From Fistulifera solaris (taxonomy: Eukaryota; Bacillariophyta; Bacillariophyceae; Naviculales; Stauroneidaceae): 64,000 bases of DNA. This document shows positions 31,273 through 42,138 of the stretch, in pieces. The first letter of the stretch is position 1; each line of letters starts with the position of its first letter. The notes under the pieces were generated by a model that saw only the letters and a list, made by a program, of their open reading frames with translations, was not told the DNA's origin and ran no database searches. The stretch is taken from positions 186,001-250,000 of the forward strand of contig AP026125.1 in assembly GCA_030295235.1 (NCBI GenBank). The letters are read 5' to 3'. Position numbers and translations under genes: made by a program.

Positions 31273-31953
31273 ATGAAGAAGCAACAGTCATCTCGTACCA
31301 GCGCGAAAGAAACAAAATCTCCACAGTTTGATACCAAGATTGTTTCCAAAATCAGACTTGGAAGATCGTCGAACGCTGTCCACGTCAACCAGATGGCTGT
31401 ATCTTTGATACAGGCGAATCGACCGGATGAAGCCATGCGTTTCATCAAAAAAGCCTTTCGACATATTCTTCACTCGCTCCAACAATCGACAGTGTCCATG
31501 CAACAGCAGCCGAAACTAAGTATAACCTCACAAGTTGCACCTCCAATCCAATTGAACGAAGAACAACGTGTTTCCCCTGATGGTATCTTTGCCTTCTATA
31601 ACAGTGCGCTCACTATTCGTGGACCGACGTTTGACGAGTCTGTAATCCCTCTTCTCTTGTATAACTTGGGATTGATTTATCACCGCCGTGCCATCGAGCT
31701 GGGATCGTCACCAAGACTGTTGAGAGCAGCTCTCCGGATGTACCAGCAAGCGCAGAAGTTTGACGGTCCTGATATCTTGACGTTCGCATTGATGAACAAC
31801 ATGGGCCACGCATTGTCTTGTTTGTTCGAACACGAGGCCGTAAAAGTATGCCAACTCCACTTTGCTACGAATCGCTACCGTTATCGAAAGCTAATCTCGC
31901 CCGAAAAATACTGCATTCTTCAACCTAACACCGCTTGCGCTCCTATGGCGTAA
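31273..31953 (+). CDS. TPR-like protein, diatom family
   Basis: A 226-residue protein. Residues about 37-65 form one helical hairpin (NQMAVSLIQANRPDEAMRFI). Residues about 115-205 carry two further helix pairs: LLLYNLGLIYHRRAIELGS and LRAALRMYQQAQKF, then LMNNMGHALSCLFEHEAV. The spacing fits degenerate tetratricopeptide repeats. Many diatom proteins share this NLGLIYHRRA...NNMGH layout. There is no targeting signal and no enzymatic motif. It probably acts as a protein-binding scaffold; the partner is unknown. Confidence 0.7.
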   Translation: MKKQQSSRTSAKETKSPQFDTKIVSKIRLGRSSNAVHVNQMAVSLIQANRPDEAMRFIKKAFRHILHSLQQSTVSMQQQPKLSITSQVAPPIQLNEEQRVSPDGIFAFYNSALTIRGPTFDESVIPLLLYNLGLIYHRRAIELGSSPRLLRAALRMYQQAQKFDGPDILTFALMNNMGHALSCLFEHEAVKVCQLHFATNRYRYRKLISPEKYCILQPNTACAPMA

Positions 31954-32285
31954 TCATTTATAATTAATAAAACGGCATATCTTCACTGTAGTTGTAACTA
32001 AAGTCGATCAAATAAAGAAGATAATAAAACCTGACTTCTTAGGTCGGAAACATCTTACCAGTACCGGTACGTTATAGTGTGGGACTTGAAACTGACTCAG
32101 TCACCCACAAATTTTTCGCCTCGTCGCAATCACTAGACTATGATACGCAAAAGGCAAAAAACAGATACCAGGTAAGGGCCAACTTCCTTTCCTAAATAAT
32201 AAAGCAATGATATGACATATAACACCCGTCTGATCGTTATTGCATCAGGCGACAATTTATCGAAAAGTCTGTGCTATTTGGTGAG
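31954..32285. other. Short intergenic region
   Basis: About 330 AT-rich bases holding the 3' end of the TPR gene (AATAAA-like words near 31965 and 32012) and the upstream DNA of the flavoprotein gene. TACCGGTAC occurs near 32063. Confidence 0.4.
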
Positions 32286-34614
32286 ATGAACCGTGGCGTA
32301 GACGTGGTGAAACACTCATTGCGAACTCTATCGATAGGAAGTTTCTTTGTCTGGACATCAAAACAAATATCCGACGATCAATCTTTTCGTAGCACGTCCC
32401 ACTGCTGCTTTCTGACATGCGAGTCGAAGTTTCATATCAAATCCCTGCTAAACGACTTTCGCAATGTGTTAAATTATAATTCTTCCAAAACCCTTTTGGA
32501 TTCAGCCTGTTCGCCCCATGTACAAAATTCACGCTTCACAAATGCAAAAACGGCCCGTGAATATGATTTTGTAATTGTCGGTGTAGGTAGTGCAGGCATG
32601 AGTGCCCTTCTGCATTTGCAAAAGAATGCCCGTCTGCAAAAATCGCCGTGGTGGATCCTATTCAAAAGCCGACAAAACATCAAAATGTGGATATCTTTTC
32701 CGATAAAGCAGCACGTCTAGATCCAGTGCAGCATTTAGTTTATTTGGATGCCAACACGGCTCTGTTCTATAAGCATGCAGTATTGCTGGCGACGGGGCGC
32801 GTGGCGCTCCTCCGCCCACCTATCTCGTGGACGAGAGAGCCAAAGAACGTCTTCTCGAAGTCCGACCGACGTCGTGGACGACAGGTATAGCATCACAATC
32901 TGTCAACGACATTCGAAAAACAATCACGGAGCGAGCGAGACAAGGAGAATCTATAGGAATTTTAGGATCTGGTTGGGAGGCGTTAGATTTGGCGGTGCTG
33001 GCGAGCCTATCGTCTCGCAAACCATCTCGAACGCACATATTCTACGGAAGTTCGATACCGCTTGGGAGGGCTGTACCGTCGTATCTAGGCAGCTTAATCA
33101 CCAAGCGGCTGAAGAGCAAAGGTATTTATATTCACGATCAAACTATGATTAGATATTTGTCATGTCCCCACCATGAGGAGGATAGCCAAAACGACGGAGT
33201 ACCATTTGACATTTATACTGCGAATTCCAACGACTTTATGGATACGAAAAAGACTACCTTACACTGGTTGGTTGTTGCTCCTGAAGTATCAGGGCCCTCG
33301 GGCTGTGCTTCACTTGCAACAAATGAAGTACCACCGCACCTTGTAGACTCGTCGGAAGGTAGACCATGGTACCAAACTTGGGCCAACCTCAGCAGAATGA
33401 CCTCGTCTGACCCCTCTTGGATAGTTTGCTTCAAAGACGATGGACGAATACTTGTAAATTCAGAGCTCAGTGCGTGCACAGGAGTGTTTGCGGCTGGTTC
33501 TGTGGCTAAGTGTGCCAACTCGTTGAGCGGAAACGCGGATGTCGCTGGAAGGGGTGTCGTCGACGCCATGGATGCAGGTCGTATTGTTGCTTGGAATATG
33601 GCAAGAACGATGGACGGAGCTGGTCTTTTTAAATCGGAGCGTCGCGCAACGCTTACTCGAGAGCCAATCGGAGTATGGAGGTCCGACGTGCGAGCTCTGC
33701 AATACAACTCTGGCAGTTTGACATTAGATATGACATCTTTATCTAAGATTGGTATTTCTGCGCTTTGTGTTGGAGACTGCGATGCCGAGCGATACGGGAC
33801 GCATGCGATTTGGTGGACGAATCGCGCAGCGCAGAAACGATTGCTAAGATTAGTAGAGCAGGAGGACGCTACCGAAGGTGAAGATCAAAGCCTCAAGCGC
33901 AAGCGAACGCAAAGGTCGGAACTAGTCAAACACTACCCATTTATGGGTTCGGTGTTGTCTATTATCTGGATCGAGTTGGAAAAATTCAGGGCATTATGAC
34001 CTGGGGCTTGCCATTCTGCAATAAGAAAAACGGCTCTCTCAATCAAAGTCTCGTTGGGTTCTTGAAGTCGATAATCCTGACAAATGGAGGGATCACCTCG
34101 TTGGATACAGAAAGGGATCATATACGCATGTCCGACTATTTGTCGACCGCAAGTAAGCGCGTGGTCGCCACTGCATTGAAAGAGAGCCAGGAGTCCCTCA
34201 ACGATCACTACCAGTTGGGAGGATCAGAGCTGGAACTGTTTTCCACGGCCGCTGCATCGGTTCACGGAAGCCCGTCCCCCAAGTGCGCGGAGTTTCAGTG
34301 TACTGAAGAGGCGCGATGGCCTCAGCCACGGAATTCTTGGTCAAGATCTATTTGATTCCTTCACGGAACCTTTGGTAGATGACCCTATACCTGTTCCGGA
34401 TCCGTCGCAGAACGTCGGATTTGCCGCGCGAGAAGCGCAAAGTATGTACGAATGGGATGTGTATCAGCAGAAGGAACGCCGTTGGGATGAAAATGAAAGT
34501 CGTGCCCGGCCTCCGAAAGAAGAGCAGCTATGGATTCGCAAAGGAGACGAGTTACGCAACATGACCGCTCGCGATTCGCTATATTCGGCTTACGGTAGCG
34601 CAATGGGAAGATAA
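32286..34614 (+). CDS. AIF-like FAD/NAD(P)H oxidoreductase, four apparent frame breaks
   Basis: Read across the breaks this is about 776 residues. The N-terminal 95 residues are basic and Ser-rich, a plausible mitochondrial leader. FAD Rossmann motif: FVIVGVGSAGMSAL. NAD(P)H Rossmann motif: IGILGSGWEALDLA. The FAD-closing motif is VFAAGSVA. The C-terminal domain (VVYYLDRVGKIQGIMTW) matches the apoptosis-inducing-factor dimerisation region, and a charged extension follows. Members are intermembrane-space NADH oxidoreductases needed for respiratory-complex import. One base appears lost near 32635 (A run), 32805 (G run) and 33949 (G run), and one extra appears near 34315. All domains continue intact on the far side, so errors in the consensus are as likely as gene decay. 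Confidence 0.75.
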
Positions 34615-34672
34615 AATAGTCTATAAAAATGATTTTAACAACTGACATAGTTGTGCGAATGGTCTTGTTGCC

Positions 34673-35257
34673 TCAGATACGTCGTCTCTTTGTTTTCTTA
34701 GCTTCAAAATGAGCGGGATGCTTCAAGCATCCCTGAGAATCATAGGAGAATGCATCTTCTTCGACCACGCCCTCCACGTCGCATCCTTCCCAGAACCATT
34801 CAATGCGGTTCCTCTTGGCTTGATTTCGGAGAACGTGCAAACTCGTCCAGATACTTCGTTTCTCGAGAGCCGTGTAGTCTCGGTGGCTTGGTATCTCCAC
34901 CACCGAGTCGACTGGCGTGAAGCGAACATGCGGTTGCGGGCTGATTCGAGCTGGTGATGATGGTGCGGAATGCACGAGCTTGCTCCAATCTATGTCTTCT
35001 TCCGTCGATTCCGGAGGAGGAGGAAATGACAGAACCGACGTTGTATCGGGGCTGTCTTCGACCTTGCTATGTTTCACCCGGGCTTTCGTGGGAAGACCTC
35101 GCTTTTGACCGCGGTTCGCGTAGGAGAGCTTTAGAGACTGCAATACGGGCACCACCGGAGGACTATCATCTTGAATAACAACATGATCGGATCGTTGTTG
35201 TCGACTAAAGGAACAAGGCAAACGCCGGAAAGCAAGAGGGTTGCGAGCTGCTTTCAT
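34673..35257 (-). CDS. Diatom-family protein, diverged paralogue of the one at 8655
   Basis: A 194-residue protein. The N-terminal half is basic and Ser/Pro-rich. The conserved module is residues about 108-186: VRFTPVDSVVEIPSHRDYTA, KRSIWTSLHVLRNQAKRNRI, EWFWEGCDVEGVVEEDAF and CLKHPAHF. It aligns in order and spacing with the 8655 protein although identity is low. The C-terminus, KKTKRRRI, looks like a nuclear-localisation cluster that the other member lacks. Function is unknown. It is convergent with the AIF-like gene. Confidence 0.7.
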   Translation of the reverse strand: MKAARNPLAFRRLPCSFSRQQRSDHVVIQDDSPPVVPVLQSLKLSYANRGQKRGLPTKARVKHSKVEDSPDTTSVLSFPPPPESTEEDIDWSKLVHSAPSSPARISPQPHVRFTPVDSVVEIPSHRDYTALEKRSIWTSLHVLRNQAKRNRIEWFWEGCDVEGVVEEDAFSYDSQGCLKHPAHFEAKKTKRRRI

Positions 35258-36359
35258 CTTGTACGATTGATTTGAGGGGGGTTGGCGAGATTATGACTGG
35301 CACTCATACTGCTGTATTTTTGGAAGCGCCAAATAATTCGATCGCTGGCGTTGTTTTCGCAGTGCCGGTCCATGCAGGTGTTGTGTGTGAAGATGTGACG
35401 AAGCGCGCGTTTGACGGAAACCGATTGTTGCTGGTTTTGGATTGCGTGGGGCTTTTGGTTATTTTACACGATAGATTTCTGTAGGAATCTCCACCGAAAA
35501 GCGTGTGTTTTTGAGGTGAGACAGGCGGCACAGATCAAGCTATAGTAATTAAAGTATTATAAGGCTGCTTTGACTTAATCCTGTTCCGTGTTCCTTTCGT
35601 AGTAAATGTCACGTAGAAAATCGTAGGAATGACGACCGAAACACAGAACTTCTAAATCGAAGACGGCTCGCTCGCTTGCACGCCGGCATGGGCAATGCGT
35701 TTTTCTCCGCCTCAAAAGATATAGACGGCAAAGTACGCAGTTCAACGTTGAAACGAAGAAAGACGCTGTTCAACACCCCTTTTGGAGAGAGCTGTCGTCG
35801 TCCACAGATCGAGCGATGACGAGACACCAAAAACAGAAGGATTCCATCACGATTCGTACGTACTGGTACTGTTCTTTCATAGGTGACCCATTCGCATTCA
35901 AGATTCGAGTTTGTACTTTTGGGCTACGCAAATTCGATTGCAATTTTTTTCTTCTGCTTCCGTTAACGTAACTCGTGCGTTATTCCATGATTAACGGCGA
36001 AGAAGAAGAACGGAGTATCTTCTGAATGCAATCACGTCTAAAATTCCTTCGCACTTGCGGAATTATAAACAACAAATCAAGGGACTGTTTTCTCTAGACT
36101 AGCCAGTGAACAGATGTCACTGGAGTGTATCACTTGCTTCATGGGTATCATAACGGTTCAACTGACAACTTTTTCGATCTTTTTTAGCGAAAGGAAGAGC
36201 ATGAAGGTTGCGATCGCGGTTCGATTAGAAAAGTGCCTGTTTTAGCTCCGTGGCATTGTAACGAGGCTTTGCGATACCTTTTGATCGAGATTGCACATAA
36301 GGAAGCTTGTTCAAGCAACAATCAACCACTTAAATTATTTTCCTATGTACATGCAATTA
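35258..36359. other. Intergenic, at most one small ORF
   Basis: About 1.1 kb without a clear gene. A 43-codon plus-strand frame at 35688-35819 begins MGNAFFSAS, a good N-myristoylation consensus, and continues basic (LKRRKTLF). Its frame is open far upstream without a Met, so it could be part of a longer or spliced transcript. No repeat was seen. Confidence 0.3.
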
Positions 36360-37499
36360 TTATTCTGACACAATGGACCACTGTACTTGCTCTCCTGATC
36401 GCAAGGGCACGACTTTGCTTCCTGGCCCGAAATCGAACGTTATAGGCACATCCTGCGGTTGTTTGACCAAGGTCAGTGTTGCGGTCGAACGCGGGAGTCC
36501 GTAATGATCGGCTCCAAACGAACTGCAGAAGTCTTCCAACTTATCCAGCGCATCCACCGAGTCAAAGACTTCGGCGTAGAATTCGACAGCCGCGTGCGCC
36601 GTATATACCCCAGCGCATCCACAAGCGGTTTCTTTGTTGTACATGGCGTGTGGTGCGGAGTCGGTTCCCAAGAAAAACCGCGGACTGCCCGATGTTGCAG
36701 CAACAATTAATGCCTGACGGTGTACTTCGCCTTTGAGGATGGGGAGACAATAAAGATGAGGTCGAATACCACCCACCAGTAGATCTGTCATAAAGCAAGT
36801 TAAAGTTCTTTGTTAAAACAAGTGTCGTGTTCATCAAAAGCGGGTCGAGTAACATCAGTTGCACTTACGGTTGCGGTTGAACAAGAGATGGTGACAGGTT
36901 ATACTCGCTTTGACATTATCGGGTGCCGACAAAACATAATCGACTGCTTCCTTCGTACTAATGTGCTCCATGGTAATCTTAAGCTTGGGAAAGTCTCTAA
37001 CAAGCGGCTTCATAACTTCTTCAATAAAAATGGGCTCGCGTTCAAAAATATCCCCGTGAGTCACCTCCGAATGAATACATAGCATCATTCCTTGATCGGA
37101 CATTTCTTGCAAGGCCGGATAACACTTTCGAATATCAGTGACACCATGATCGGAGTTCGTCGTCGCACCCGCTGGATAGTATTTGCATCCCGCAATGCCT
37201 TGCGCGGCGGCTTTTTGAATCTCTTCCGGTGTCGTTTGGTCGGTCAAATACAACACCATGACAGGCTGAAAATGAGGAAAGGATTGCCCCTCGGGCATGG
37301 ACGCGAGAATATGTTGCTTGTAAGCCAGCGCCATTTCGGTCGTCGTGACAGGAGGCTTCAAATTGGGCATCATCAAACATCGTCCGAAGCGAGGACAGAC
37401 ATGCTGCAGAATGGTGGCTGTTTTGGGACCGTCGCGGGCGTGATGATGAAAGTCATCCGGCAAGCGGATCGTGAGCTTCGTTCCGGGAGCTGCGGGCAT
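36360..37499 (-). CDS. Dihydroorotase (PyrC type), two exons
   Basis: Exons 37499-36869 and 36784-36360 flank an 84-base intron (GTAAGT...TGACAG); product 351 residues. The enzyme cyclises carbamoyl-aspartate to dihydroorotate in pyrimidine synthesis. Diagnostic features are the first metal site [10 protein letters not shown], the bridging-lysine strand [51 protein letters not shown] across the splice, and FLGTDSAPH with KETACGCAG. The sequence is closest to bacterial and fungal class II PyrC, with length normal for that class. The junction His comes from one base of exon 1 and two of exon 2. No plastid or mitochondrial leader is seen, so it is probably cytosolic. Confidence 0.93.
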
Positions 37500-38051
37500 G
37501 ATAGTTTTTGAACGATAGAAAGTTGCTGTATTGAAGACTTTGAAACAGTTTAATGGAGAGAATGTGATGCTCTTTGAAATCCATCAACAAAAAAATAAGA
37601 AAGTGTCGTGAAAAAGCGAACGCTGCGCTTGTGATGGGTGCGTGATGTAGGATACGTGAGTTAATTCTTTTATTGATCAAGAATCACGAATGTTCCTGCC
37701 GTCTGTTCGTCGATCCCGGTCATTGCATTGAGCCGCGCGGTCATGCGCGAAAGATGAGATCGAAAGAACAAAAAGAAAAAAAGAAACCAAAAACGGAACG
37801 AAAGCTGCGAGAAACGATGACACCACGAAACGAATGCAACGTAAATGGCACCTTTCTTTCGCTGCCTTCTTTCCATTTCTGTCACGGAAAGATACTAACG
37901 AAGCGACTCCGTGTCAACGTGGACTCGATAACGTGGGAATGAAGTAGAAGAGAAACCAAGATGCTCATTATTTTGGAGCGACGACACTTAACCAGCGCTT
38001 GTCGGCGCTGTGCAGGGTTCGCAGTTTTCTCCTGGAGGCTTCTCATTAATC
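37500..38051. other. Divergent intergenic region
   Basis: About 550 bases between dihydroorotase (leftward) and the DUF6824 gene (rightward). Lys-coding A runs give a spurious basic frame near 37673-37942. No clear element. Confidence 0.4.
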
Positions 38052-38888
38052 ATGGCATCATATAGTGACGCTAATGATGAAGATAGCGGTAGTTTCATGT
38101 CTGTCTCATCCGCGAATGGTCACCTTCACACGGCTTGTCCCCTCTATTATGATCAGCGGGATGACGGCCCTGTGTATCACTATCCAAGCTATCATCCCCA
38201 TTCATCCGTACAGCACTACCACGAGCTTGAACATACCCCTCCTGTCTACATGACCGCGACAATTGGTCAACACGACGTGTTGTGTGGGCGGGGCGGGGCA
38301 ACCAACTCCAACAACGGTAACAAGCTCTTCCGTCGCCTGGTCAAGAAGTATAAAGATGAGTATTTAAATGCGAGAAAGATCGATAAGCCTGCCATTGCAG
38401 CTCGTGTTGTTGAATCTGTACGAAGCAAAGGTGGGCATTTTTACGACAGCATGGGACGTCGCAGGATGGGCGACATATCTACTGGGTCGAGGTAGGAGAT
38501 GATAAAGCCAAAGAAAAAAACCTGCCAGGCCTTGCGAGAAGGGGCCCCCGCCATATTACGTCAGCAACGCGCCACGAGATACTCTGCCGTCTATTCGGTG
38601 GATGAGGAGGATGAGAAAGTGACTGTTGCTCAAGCTAAAAAGATTGGTGGAGCATTTGTAGCTGAAAAGCAAACGGTTTCTGCCACCGATGCGTCTTCAT
38701 CGGAATCATTGACGTCTTCCATCGAAGATACAATCCTGCGACCCTGGAAGCGTCTTTTTGTGCCCTTCGGCTGGGATTGTGAACCCATCTCTCTTCATCA
38801 GCTGCCTCCGGAAGAACGCAATTTATATCTTCGTGTATTCTTGCCTCCGTTGCCGGAGGCTCATAAGAAGCCCCGCGTGTTGAAGTAG
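38052..38888 (+). CDS. DUF6824-domain protein, two compensating frame breaks
   Basis: Read through, 278 residues. The DUF6824 module begins near residue 75: HDVLCGRGGATNSNNGNKLF, then YLNARKIDKPAIAARVVESV, a Gly-Gly-His-Phe turn, IYWVEVGDDKA and CQALREGAPA. The family is expanded in diatoms and of unknown biochemical function, with a possible nuclear role. A missing T in the run at about 38437-38441 and an extra A in the run near 38512-38518 put 75 bases out of frame; outside these the module is intact. The C-terminal part has LRPWKRLFVPFGWDCEP and a Leu/Pro-rich end. Homopolymer miscalls are likelier than two balancing mutations. Confidence 0.75.
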
Positions 38889-39067
38889 CTCTAGAGAAAG
38901 TAGTTAAGATTATGCTAAATGGTTAATTGAGCTCTAGAAACTCCCACTACAACGGAGTAGTTCAGACTGTATCATTCCCGAATGTACACGACTTGATTTT
39001 TGGATCGCAGAAAAGAAAACCTTCAACAAAAATCGGATGCGCCGCGAGGCAAAAGAACAAAAAAACC

Positions 39068-40078
39068 ATGATAAATTTTTGTTTTACATCGTCTCTGTTT
39101 TACTTTCTCTTCTTCCTTTCCACACCGCATGGCACTTTGGGGCTACTGAACCCATTTAAAGCGATTCCCTCGACGCAAACGCTAACCGATGGAAGAAAGA
39201 CGGCTGAGGATGGAGAACGCTTTCTCGAGCAGCTTCAATTACAATCTCCCACAACACCGCGATTAGCGAGTGCTCGTCTCGAAAAGATTCCTTCTTTGCT
39301 AGCAGCTTCGGCGCCGTTGGTATTAAGGGGACTCAGCGGTCTTTTTGCCTGAATTACAAATTTTCCCTGACAGAACGTGACAACAAGCAGTATGCGTATC
39401 TGACGCTAGGTGATTGGCAGACACAAGAAACAGGTTTCAGCAATATTCCTGAACTACCGTTGATTCTTTACGATGACGAGCAGTCTGCATCGTGTCGAAT
39501 CGTCCGTGAAGCCTGTTCCATTTTGTCTTTGCCGGTGACTTTCCGACCTACCAGTGGAGCCATCTTTCGTGCTGAATTGAAAAACAAGTACGGGGTGAAG
39601 CAGGCGCCCTATATGATTGATTCGAATACAGGAAAGGAAATTGCGGGTGGTTGTCAGAAGATTTTGGATTATTTGTTTCTAAGGTACGGAGGAGGAACCA
39701 TCCCATCGAATCTTGATTCACGGCGGACTGGTATACTAGCTTCGGCTTGGTTGAGTTTGAATATTGCTAAACTGTCAGGTTGGAGTCGAAAGACACGACT
39801 GTCAAAAAAAGTGGAAAAACCTCTCGTTCTTTGGATGTACGAAGGGTCGCCTTTTGCAAACAAGTACGCGATCTGTTGGATGCTCTGGAAGTCGAACACA
39901 CAGTAATATATACACCACGAGGGAGTCCGAATCGGCAAAAGCTGTATTTGAAGACAAGGCGCGTCCAATTTCCGTATTTGGAAGATCCAAACACGGGGTT
40001 GCTCTCTTTGAGTCGGATGCAATCACGGAGTACATCGAGAAAGTGTATGCGGTAAATCTTAAGGTAGAATACATGTGA
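39068..40078 (+). CDS. Tandem GST-N/thioredoxin-fold protein, plastid-type leader, three frame breaks
   Basis: Corrected length about 337 residues. A hydrophobic signal (FCFTSSLFYFLFFL) starts a secretory or plastid leader. Domain 1 (about 130-205) reads LPLILYDDEQSASCRIVREA through YMIDSNTGKEIAGG. Domain 2 (about 255-335) reads PLVLWMYEGSPF, Cys, VRDLLDALEVEHTVIY, TPRGSPNRQK, FPYLEDPNTG and ALFESDAITEYIEKVY. This double N-terminal-GST arrangement matches plant chloroplast thioredoxin-like GST proteins. SPFC is the active-site motif of domain 2, and domain 1 has SASC. Bases seem missing near 39345, 39856 (T run) and 39995 (G run); each restores homology directly. Confidence 0.75.
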
Positions 40079-40445
40079 AGATTGAATAGTCTAAGATGTT
40101 TACTAAAATCTACGTTCTGAGCTCCGATGTTTTTTGTCGGAGCATTTTAGTGCGCCACTATAATGCTTTTGATGAATGCCATTTTTTGTTAAAGGTGTAC
40201 CGCAATAACATTACCACGTAGATTAAACGCGATACGACAGGGGCGGTTGACAGCAAGACTGTATCCTTAATGCCACTCGACTCGTTACTCACGACTCGAC
40301 TTATACCAGGTACGACATGACAGACACATGACACATGACTGCAAGCTGCAAAAAAAAAAAACAGCAGCGAAAAGAGAAATGCAATAAATAAACCTTGTTT
40401 TTTATTCTTTGTGTTCATTCTTTTGTGCATGATTCAATAATCACC

Positions 40446-41138
40446 ATGATATCCGCTGCTACCATTCTCCTCATTATCCTAGCGAGCTTTCTGGGCGACA
40501 TTTCGGCTTTTACAGTTCCTTCAATAACGAAGGTCCATTCTCAGTGTCGACGAAGTAGGTCACTTGGTGCAACGGGGGATCCTATTCGTGCAGCGACCGG
40601 CATTCGACCATCCTTACATCCCGTCACCATCAACGCGATCGCCGAGGCGTTACGACAAAGAGCCAAGCCGTCCGGTGATCCGCTTCGAGGTGTGGCACCC
40701 TTGGAAATAGCACAAACTGCGGGCAAAATCGCGATCGAGGCGATAGTGCAACGACAAAAAACCAGTGCACAAGATGGCATGCAACTAACGCGTGAAGAAG
40801 AGCAGACAATTGCGGGCCGAGTTGTCGGTGTGGTGATGCGGTTTGACGAGTTAGAAGGTGTTTTGAGAGAGAGGTGCCAATCCGTGGGCTGGATTGCCAA
40901 ATATCAGGAGTGGTCGAGTTTCGGTCTTTTGGCGGAGGAAGAAGCGGAAGCAGTGGATGAACAGATATTGATGGATCCCTTGTTTTGCATGAATCGAGCT
41001 GAATGTCTTCTGGCCTTGTTCTTATCGCGTGTTGAAGCACCTTCGCTTCTACAATCCAAACAACAAGTACCTGGGGGTTCATCAGTTGATTTCATAGATA
41101 CTGATCGACTAGAAGTGTTGCTCGATAACTATCAATAG
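40446..41138 (+). CDS. Plastid-targeted protein, unknown family
   Basis: A 230-residue protein. The leader is bipartite: signal peptide MISAATILLIILASFLGDI followed by SAFTVPS, the Phe-containing cleavage motif that marks diatom plastid import, then a Ser/Arg-rich transit stretch. The mature part is mostly helical: PVTINAIAEALRQRAKP, PLEIAQTAGKIAIEAI, TIAGRVVGVVMRFDELEGVL, then an acidic middle and MNRAECLLALFLSRVE. No catalytic motif was recognised. It follows the GST-like gene and precedes the parvulin on the same strand. Confidence 0.7.
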   Translation: MISAATILLIILASFLGDISAFTVPSITKVHSQCRRSRSLGATGDPIRAATGIRPSLHPVTINAIAEALRQRAKPSGDPLRGVAPLEIAQTAGKIAIEAIVQRQKTSAQDGMQLTREEEQTIAGRVVGVVMRFDELEGVLRERCQSVGWIAKYQEWSSFGLLAEEEAEAVDEQILMDPLFCMNRAECLLALFLSRVEAPSLLQSKQQVPGGSSVDFIDTDRLEVLLDNYQ

Positions 41139-41330
41139 TAAATAATAAAGAATGGCCAAGAATCAAGCTAGAGATTCTTGATTATAGCTGCGGCATTTTA
41201 CTCCGTATTTTTTTTAGTTTTCTGGTACCGCTACGATTGACCTTTGTGACGTCAGCATCAAACATGCAATCCGACATTTTTGCGGACAAAAAAATGACAA
41301 CACCGCACTATTTTTCGATGGCGATGAACG

Positions 41331-41792
41331 ATGATGCCTTTAAAGCAAAGCATTATCTTTTTTCTCGTTATGCTCTTGTGCGTAGCCAGTCGGGTCACAT
41401 CTTTTGTTAACCGAGCCCCGCATCATGAGAGGACGTGCTCTCGCTTGAACATGAACTTTCTAGAAAGCGCCCAAAATTTTCTCAAATCCTTTTCACGACG
41501 TGCCGAAGCCTCGCACATTCTCATCAAAGGCGGAGGTGCGGAGACAGAATTCAAGTTACAGGATCTTAAGCAAGAAATTGACAATAGCCCGATCAAATTT
41601 GCGGCCGCAGCGACTCAATATTCGGAATGTCCGTCCGCCCAGCGTGGTGGCAATTTGGGTAGCTTCGGGCCCGGTACTATGGTGAAAGAGTTTGACCAAG
41701 TTGTGTTCAATGAAGCCGTGGGACAAGTACATGGGCCCATTCGAACGCAGTTCGGCTATCATTTGATCTACATTCATGAGCGAAGTGACTGA
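41331..41792 (+). CDS. Parvulin-type peptidyl-prolyl isomerase, plastid or secretory leader
   Basis: A 153-residue protein. Residues 1-25 are a signal peptide ending VTSFVNRAP, a plausible plastid cleavage motif. The parvulin domain spans about 57-152: EASHILIKGG, then the variable alpha-helical region, CPSAQRGGNLGSFGPGTMV, FDQVVFNEAVG and HGPIRTQFGYHLIYIHER. These are the canonical rotamase blocks, including both active-site His (HIL and YHLI). The enzyme isomerises X-Pro bonds during folding. It is a single-domain, short PpiC form, as in plastid parvulins of algae. Confidence 0.88.
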   Translation: MMPLKQSIIFFLVMLLCVASRVTSFVNRAPHHERTCSRLNMNFLESAQNFLKSFSRRAEASHILIKGGGAETEFKLQDLKQEIDNSPIKFAAAATQYSECPSAQRGGNLGSFGPGTMVKEFDQVVFNEAVGQVHGPIRTQFGYHLIYIHERSD

Positions 41793-42138
41793 TGTGATTT
41801 ATCGAGAATGATTGAGGATAAAAAGAGCTCATTTTCCCAAACGATTGCAAGATGGTTTTGTCAGAAAGTTATGAACTCTGTAGGTAGTAAAATTTTAGAT
41901 TGACTAGAAAAGATATTTTCCGTGTTTGTTCATGTTAGGTCAGTCTCGGATGGCTCGACTGACTCCTCTTAACTTCGTCTGTCCGCTGCGCGTTTTACAT
42001 TTTTTGAACTTTTGTGCGAGCCGATGAAAAACAACGACAAATTTATCGAAGCGCACTTTCTGGAAAGTTGCCGACCTCAATTTTCCATCAGAGCTATTAC
42101 ATACCTTGTATCCGATCGAAAACAAGGCCTACACGACA

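Noticed and set aside
32286-34614. AIF-like gene as a pseudogene
   Set aside because: All domains are intact on either side of each one-base break and similar breaks occur in essential neighbours, so decay is not the simplest reading.
37673-37942. Lys-rich frame upstream of the DUF6824 gene
   Set aside because: It arises from A-rich DNA in the intergenic region and matches nothing known.
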